9,435 nt of DNA. Source: Anaerolinea thermophila (lineage in GTDB: Bacteria > Chloroflexota > Anaerolineae > Anaerolineales > Villigracilaceae). Below, piece by piece: positions 5,479 through 9,435 of the stretch (position 1 is its first letter; each line of letters starts with the position of its first letter). A program made the position numbers and the translations under genes. The notes under the pieces are model-generated. The model had not been told where the DNA came from, did not search any database, and saw nothing but the letters and a program-made list of their open reading frames with translations. The stretch is taken from assembly GCA_022729775.1 (NCBI GenBank), contig DZBA01000111.1, positions 1 through 9,435 on the forward strand, given 5' to 3'.

Positions 5479-6786
5479 ATGAACTTTCCTCTCCCTTCTC
5501 TTGTAGCAGTCAGCGCAGCCAACCCGTGGACGTACGTGCTGTTTGGCTTGATAGGCTTTGCATTTGGCTTTACGCTGGAAATGTCCGGCTTTGGCGATTC
5601 AAGAAAATTAGCCGCGCAGTTTTACTTCACTGAATTGACCGTTTTGAAAGTGATGTTCACCGCCATTGTCGTCGCCATGGTCTTGACCTTTGGCGCGGTG
5701 GGACTTGGATATTTGGATTACAGTCAGGTATGGGTCAACCCCACTTATCTTTGGTCTGGCATCATCGGCGGACTCATTATGGGCGTTGGCTTCATCGTTG
5801 GCGGATTTTGTCCCACCACGTCGCTGGCATCCGCATCCACCGGCAAAATTGACGGCATGATGTTTATGCTCGGCGGGTTTATAGGCGCGTTTCTGTTTGG
5901 CGAGACCGAACAATATTTCACCAATTGGTATAACAACGCCGGTTACTATGGGCGCGTAACGCTTGACCAGGTTTTTGGAATTCCGCTTGGCGCGGTAGTG
6001 CTGCTGGTTGTGCTTATGGCGTTATTTATGTTCTGGGGTTCCGAACAGTTGGAACGCATATTCGGTAAAAAGGATTTAAGCAAAGAACCGAAGATTCGCG
6101 TCGTGGGCGCGTCTGTTTTGTTTGTGATGGCGCTGGCAGTCTTTTTGATTGGCAACCCTTCGCTGGAAGAAAAATATAACAAGCTGACCTTCACGCGCAC
6201 AGAGACCATTCCGCAGGAAAACGCAGACCCAATTGTAAACACCCACGTTTACACCGCGAATGACATGCTCTCGAACCGTTTGGTGTTTATTACGCCCGCT
6301 GAAGCGTTCAAGGCGAAATATAACCAAATCATGAATCCGATTTATCTCGATGTGCGTTCTGAAGCGGATTACAACCTTTATCACATTGACGATGCGATTA
6401 ACGTCCCGCTGGAGCGCGTCACTGAAATTGTTCCCATGTTGATTACAGAGCCGCCCGCCAACTCGGTCTTTGTTGTGATGAGCAACGACGAAGCCGCAGC
6501 GGTGCAAGCATGGAAGATACTTGTCGCAAGCGGCGTTAGCAATTCCTATATTCTCGAAGGCGGCGTGAATAATTGGATTGCCTTCTTTGGCAAGGAAGAT
6601 GAAAGCCTGAAGGTCGAAGTCAACCCGAATGCGGGTGATGATCAATTGAAGTACGTTTTCCCTGTCGCATTGGGAAACCGTTATAAATCCTGTTCGCCAA
6701 ACCCGGTTGAATATGAAGAATTGGAATTTGAAGCGAAAATCCAATTGCAGTTGAAACGCGATAAATCCGGCGGCGGCTGCGGATAA
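5479..6786 (+). CDS. YeeE/YedE second half fused to a rhodanese-like domain lacking the catalytic cysteine, with Cys-terminal tail
   Basis: The 435-residue protein starts with a YeeE/YedE membrane half: about six hydrophobic segments (18-38, 56-80, 90-110, 117-138, 164-185, 209-229), the family segment SGFGDSRKLAAQFYF, and GGFCPTTSLAS with pore cysteine C111. The basic loop between the last two helices (GKKDLSKEPKIR) suggests a cytoplasmic loop, which would put the C-terminal part outside. Residues about 275-375 form a rhodanese-like fold: IYLDVRS at 288-294 and a closing GGVNNW motif. The catalytic Cys is replaced by S335 in VVMSNDE, so classical sulfurtransferase activity is unlikely. The protein ends KSGGGCG, with C434 next to last; C405 is the only other C-terminal cysteine. 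AGGA (5467-5470) lies 8 bases before the ATG. It is the last gene of the operon. Confidence 0.86.
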   Translation: MNFPLPSLVAVSAANPWTYVLFGLIGFAFGFTLEMSGFGDSRKLAAQFYFTELTVLKVMFTAIVVAMVLTFGAVGLGYLDYSQVWVNPTYLWSGIIGGLIMGVGFIVGGFCPTTSLASASTGKIDGMMFMLGGFIGAFLFGETEQYFTNWYNNAGYYGRVTLDQVFGIPLGAVVLLVVLMALFMFWGSEQLERIFGKKDLSKEPKIRVVGASVLFVMALAVFLIGNPSLEEKYNKLTFTRTETIPQENADPIVNTHVYTANDMLSNRLVFITPAEAFKAKYNQIMNPIYLDVRSEADYNLYHIDDAINVPLERVTEIVPMLITEPPANSVFVVMSNDEAAAVQAWKILVASGVSNSYILEGGVNNWIAFFGKEDESLKVEVNPNAGDDQLKYVFPVALGNRYKSCSPNPVEYEELEFEAKIQLQLKRDKSGGGCG

Positions 6787-6799
6787 TATCTTGTAATAA

Positions 6800-6832
6800 A
6801 AAAATCGCGCGAAACATAATCGCGCGATTTTT
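6800..6832. terminator. Bidirectional intrinsic terminator between convergent genes
   Basis: AAAAATCGCGCG (6800-6811) pairs perfectly with CGCGCGATTTTT (6821-6832) around the 9-base loop AAACATAAT. The A/T-rich ends provide a T-tract in either reading direction. It sits 13 bases after the stop of the rhodanese fusion gene and 4 bases past the stop of the convergent MFS gene, so it can end both transcripts. Confidence 0.9.
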
Positions 6833-6836
6833 AATT

Positions 6837-8135
6837 TTAATGCCCCATTCTCTCTTTTTCTGAAAGGATGGGTTCGACGTGGGGTTTTAATTCCCATTGT
6901 ACGAGACCCTTGCGGAAGATTAACATTAGCGCCGCGCCCGCAGCCAGACAAATTGAGTTGAACATAATGATTGTTTGCGAACCGACAATCTCCGCGGCGT
7001 AACCGATAAAAAGGGAGGATATGGGCTGCAAGCCAAACGTCAACATGGTAAACAGGCTGATGATACGCGCGCGCATATTGCCCGGCGCGAGGAGTTGCAT
7101 TACGCCCAGCCCGGTGGTCAGCACCAGCGGCATCCCCAAACTGACAAAGAAGATGGCTGCCATCGAAAGCGTAATCCATGTGGAACGGGAAAGCAGGAAA
7201 TAAAAAACGCCCATCCAAATTGCTGCCCCGCCGACAATGCTCCCAATGCGTTTTGCGGATTGTGAAAGCGGCAGCAGAAACAGTGTTGAGACAAGCGCGC
7301 CCGCGCCAGATGCGCCAGCAAGCAGACCGAATGTCTGCGAGTCGCCATGAAGCACATGGTCGGCAACTGCTGGGAGAAGGTTGAAAATCGAAAAGCCAAA
7401 AAATGTGGCAAGCGCGGCAAAGACCAACAAGTCTATCATGCGCGGTTGGGTGCGGATGTAATCCAACGTTTCGCGAAATTGTCCACGCCCACTGCCGCGC
7501 GGGTTAATCTCCTGCTGGTGTGATTTCACCATGAATATGCTGAACAATACGAACATAAAACTAATTCCATTGAGCCAGAACGCTGCCGCAGAGCCAACCG
7601 CTTTGAGAAGGAATCCTGCCATTGCTGGACCAATCACGCGCGCGACTTGTAATCCCATAATATTTAAGGTGACCGCCTGCCGCACTTGCCGCATCCCGGA
7701 AAGGTCGCCGATGAATGCTTGCTGCGCGGGAAAATCCAGCGCGGCGACTACGCCGAGGATGAATGAAAATGTGTAAATGTGCCAAACTTGCACAAGATGA
7801 GTCTGTACCAACAACGCAAGGGCAAAGGCAAGCAGCATGGCGATAGTTTGCGTGACGAGCAGAATCATCCGCCGGTTGAGCCGGTCTGCGATGCCGCCAG
7901 CCCAGGGCGCCAGCAAAAAAAGCGGCAGGCTGTTGAGCATGACCACAATGCCGAGCGAACTTTCGGATTGGGTTAACTCCCATACCACCCAGCTTTGCGC
8001 GGTGGCTTGCATCCACGTACCGAGCAGGGAGACAGCCTGCCCGCCGAGATAAATCCGCAGGTTGCGATTTTTGAGCGGGTCGAAGCTGCGGGTGTAAGTC
8101 TGAACTAAAGTAGGGCGTTCGATAGGATTAGACAA
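6837..8135 (-). CDS. Major facilitator superfamily exporter, EntS-like (MFS_3) family
   Basis: This integral membrane protein is rich in hydrophobic helices, consistent with 12 segments. The opening segment FDPLKNRNLRIYLGGQAVSLLGTWMQ and the loop 2-3 motif GGIADRLNRR (the MFS motif A pattern) are typical of the EntS/MFS_3 group of drug or siderophore exporters. The substrate cannot be told from sequence. No ATG is available near the N-terminus. A TTG at 8135 preceded by AAAAGGAACT (8150-8141) has a clear ribosome binding site and gives 432 residues. An upstream in-frame TTG at 8183 (448 residues) has none, so I chose 8135. The gene is convergent to the sulfur-cytochrome operon and separately transcribed, with no evidence of a shared role. 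Confidence 0.85.
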   Translation of the reverse strand: MSNPIERPTLVQTYTRSFDPLKNRNLRIYLGGQAVSLLGTWMQATAQSWVVWELTQSESSLGIVVMLNSLPLFLLAPWAGGIADRLNRRMILLVTQTIAMLLAFALALLVQTHLVQVWHIYTFSFILGVVAALDFPAQQAFIGDLSGMRQVRQAVTLNIMGLQVARVIGPAMAGFLLKAVGSAAAFWLNGISFMFVLFSIFMVKSHQQEINPRGSGRGQFRETLDYIRTQPRMIDLLVFAALATFFGFSIFNLLPAVADHVLHGDSQTFGLLAGASGAGALVSTLFLLPLSQSAKRIGSIVGGAAIWMGVFYFLLSRSTWITLSMAAIFFVSLGMPLVLTTGLGVMQLLAPGNMRARIISLFTMLTFGLQPISSLFIGYAAEIVGSQTIIMFNSICLAAGAALMLIFRKGLVQWELKPHVEPILSEKERMGH

Positions 8136-8235
8136 GAAGAAGTTCCTTTTTTTATTGAGTGAATATTTAACCCCAATTCGCAATGTCTAAAACACGCAAG
8201 TAAAATAAACTTGGGGTAAGAAAGTGAGCGCTCTT
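8136..8235. promoter_or_regulatory. Divergent intergenic region between the MFS and phosphoesterase genes
   Basis: About 100 bp separate the two divergent start codons. The stretch contains the inverted repeat ACCCCAA (8170-8176) and TTGGGGT (8211-8217), 34 bp apart, and a perfect palindrome GAGCGCTC (8226-8233) just before the ATG. Promoters for both directions must lie here or further upstream, but I could not pick convincing -35/-10 boxes. Confidence 0.35.
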
Positions 8236-9435
8236 ATGAAAATATTTTTCGAAAACTCAAAATTATTATACTGGCTTATTCTCGTTTCTTTGTTGGGCAT
8301 TGGCGCAACCATGCCGCCTTCCCGCATTCCACAGTCTGGTTCGGTTGTCTTTGCTGCCATTGGCGATTACGGAGTCGCAGGTCAGCCCGCAGCGGATGTC
8401 GCCAACTTGGTCAAGAGTTGGAATCCGGACTTTATTGTCACGTTGGGAGATAATAACCACCCTGACGGCGCGGCTTATTCCATTGACCAAAATATTGGGC
8501 AGTATTATCACGATTATATTTTTCGCTATAACGGAAAATTTGGCGGTGGATCTGCAACGCGCAGGTTTTTTCCCGTGTTGGGAAATCACGACTGGCATCA
8601 AAGCAGCCCCAATGCTTATTTGAATTATTTTGATTTACCCGGCAATGAACGCTATTATGATTTCGTTTATGGACCTGTTCACTTCTTTATGTTGGACAGC
8701 GTGGAATACGAACCAGACGGGTTTACCGCTGTTTCAGAACAGGCAAAATGGTTGAAGAAAAATATGTCCGCTTCGACGCTGCCGTTTCAAGTGGTGGTGA
8801 CGCATTATCCGCCATACTCATCGGGCAAACACGGCTCCGTTCCTTTTATGCAATGGCAGTTCAAAGAATGGGGCGCGGATGCCGTCCTCGCGGGGCATAA
8901 TCACATCTACGAAAGGCTGTCCGTCAATGGCTTGACTTATTTTGTCAACGGGCTTGGCGGGGACGAAGTGGGGACATTCAGGTCAGAGATTTTGCCCGAA
9001 AGCCAGTTCCGCTATAACGGGGATTTTGGCGCGATGCGCGTGGAAGCCACCGATTTGTATATGAAATTCCAATTCTATACGCGCGGAAATATTTTGGTTG
9101 ATGAGTACATGGTCAGTAACCGCGCGCCGATGGTTTCTTCGATTGCCCGCGCGTCAACTGAATTATCCAACAGTGGCAGCGTGGATTTCAACGTGAATTT
9201 TTCCGAGCCAGTCACCGGCGTGGATGTTTCGGATTTCCTCCTCACTGCTAACGGAATCAGCGGCGCGTATATTTCCAATATCATAGGCGGCGGCACAAAT
9301 TATGTGGTTTCTGTCCACACCGGCGCGGGGGATGGCAGTTTGCGGCTCGACCTGATTCCTAACAACGGTATTGTCAACAGTTACGCCGTCCCGCTTGTCA
9401 GTGGAAATTTCGCGGGCGAATCCTATTTGATTGAC
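8236..9435 (+). CDS. Secreted metallophosphoesterase (purple acid phosphatase-like) with Ig-like C-terminal domain, 3' end truncated by the window
   Basis: The reading frame is open for 400 codons to the right edge without a stop. Residues 10-24 form a hydrophobic export signal. The metal-binding blocks appear in order: GDYG (D44), GDNNH (D72), GNHD (116-119), THYPP (H190) and AGHNH (H221, H223). The first block is D-x-G rather than D-x-H, as in purple acid phosphatases, but the usual tyrosine of GDxxY is replaced by H75. Residues from about 303 onward form an Ig-like repeat (VNFSEPVTGVDVSDFLLT) typical of large surface proteins in Chloroflexota, and more repeats may follow outside the window. 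The substrate is unknown: a phosphate ester hydrolase acting outside the cell is likely. An in-frame GTG at 8224 is an alternative start; an in-frame TAA at 8206 bounds the frame. Confidence 0.85.
   Translation, partial: MKIFFENSKLLYWLILVSLLGIGATMPPSRIPQSGSVVFAAIGDYGVAGQPAADVANLVKSWNPDFIVTLGDNNHPDGAAYSIDQNIGQYYHDYIFRYNGKFGGGSATRRFFPVLGNHDWHQSSPNAYLNYFDLPGNERYYDFVYGPVHFFMLDSVEYEPDGFTAVSEQAKWLKKNMSASTLPFQVVVTHYPPYSSGKHGSVPFMQWQFKEWGADAVLAGHNHIYERLSVNGLTYFVNGLGGDEVGTFRSEILPESQFRYNGDFGAMRVEATDLYMKFQFYTRGNILVDEYMVSNRAPMVSSIARASTELSNSGSVDFNVNFSEPVTGVDVSDFLLTANGISGAYISNIIGGGTNYVVSVHTGAGDGSLRLDLIPNNGIVNSYAVPLVSGNFAGESYLID

Noticed and set aside
6076..7218. Long - strand open frame (380 codons) spanning the end of the rhodanese fusion, the terminator and the MFS gene
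   Set aside because: It reads through the intrinsic terminator, overlaps two real genes, and its product is low-complexity with no domain signature.

Overview
The window looks like part of a chromosome from an anaerobic or facultative member of the Chloroflexota (probably Anaerolineae). The evidence is indirect. The genes have moderate GC with AT-rich intergenic gaps, the ArsR-type regulator and the twin YeeE/YedE genes resemble those I associate with that group, and the phosphoesterase at the right edge carries a 'FSEPVTGVDVSDF' Ig-like repeat that is common in Chloroflexota surface proteins. No rRNA, tRNA, CRISPR array, transposase or phage gene is visible.

Bases 1-305 are non-coding: three 9-bp repeat units at the extreme left edge, then an AT-rich leader with short direct and inverted repeats just before the first gene. 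Bases 306-6786 hold a tightly spaced five-gene operon on the + strand. Its order is an ArsR-family repressor (306-653), an octaheme cytochrome c of the tetrathionate-reductase (OTR) family (650-2089, overlapping the regulator by ATGA), a 909-residue fusion of a heptaheme cytochrome c with a di-heme cytochrome b (2128-4857), a small YeeE/YedE membrane protein (4918-5463), and a second YeeE/YedE half fused to a rhodanese-like domain (5479-6786). A strong 12-bp hairpin with T-tracts ends the operon at 6800-6832 and also serves the convergent MFS exporter gene (8135-6837, - strand). A divergent metallophosphoesterase gene starts at 8236 and runs off the right edge.

Proposed working model (inference): the cytochrome b part of the fusion takes electrons from menaquinol and passes them through its seven outward-facing c hemes to the membrane-anchored octaheme enzyme. 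That enzyme reduces an oxidised sulfur compound such as tetrathionate (or nitrite/hydroxylamine), or the chain runs in reverse. The YeeE/YedE pair would move thiosulfate or another small sulfur species across the membrane. The rhodanese domain lacks its catalytic cysteine but ends in a flexible Gly-Gly-Gly-Cys-Gly tail that could carry sulfur.

The most notable reading is that the heptaheme ectodomain of the fusion appears to be a paralogue of the octaheme enzyme next to it. It has lost exactly the second, catalytic heme and kept the order and much of the spacing of the other seven. This would be a reductase turned into a dedicated wire and fused to its own quinol-oxidising membrane domain.
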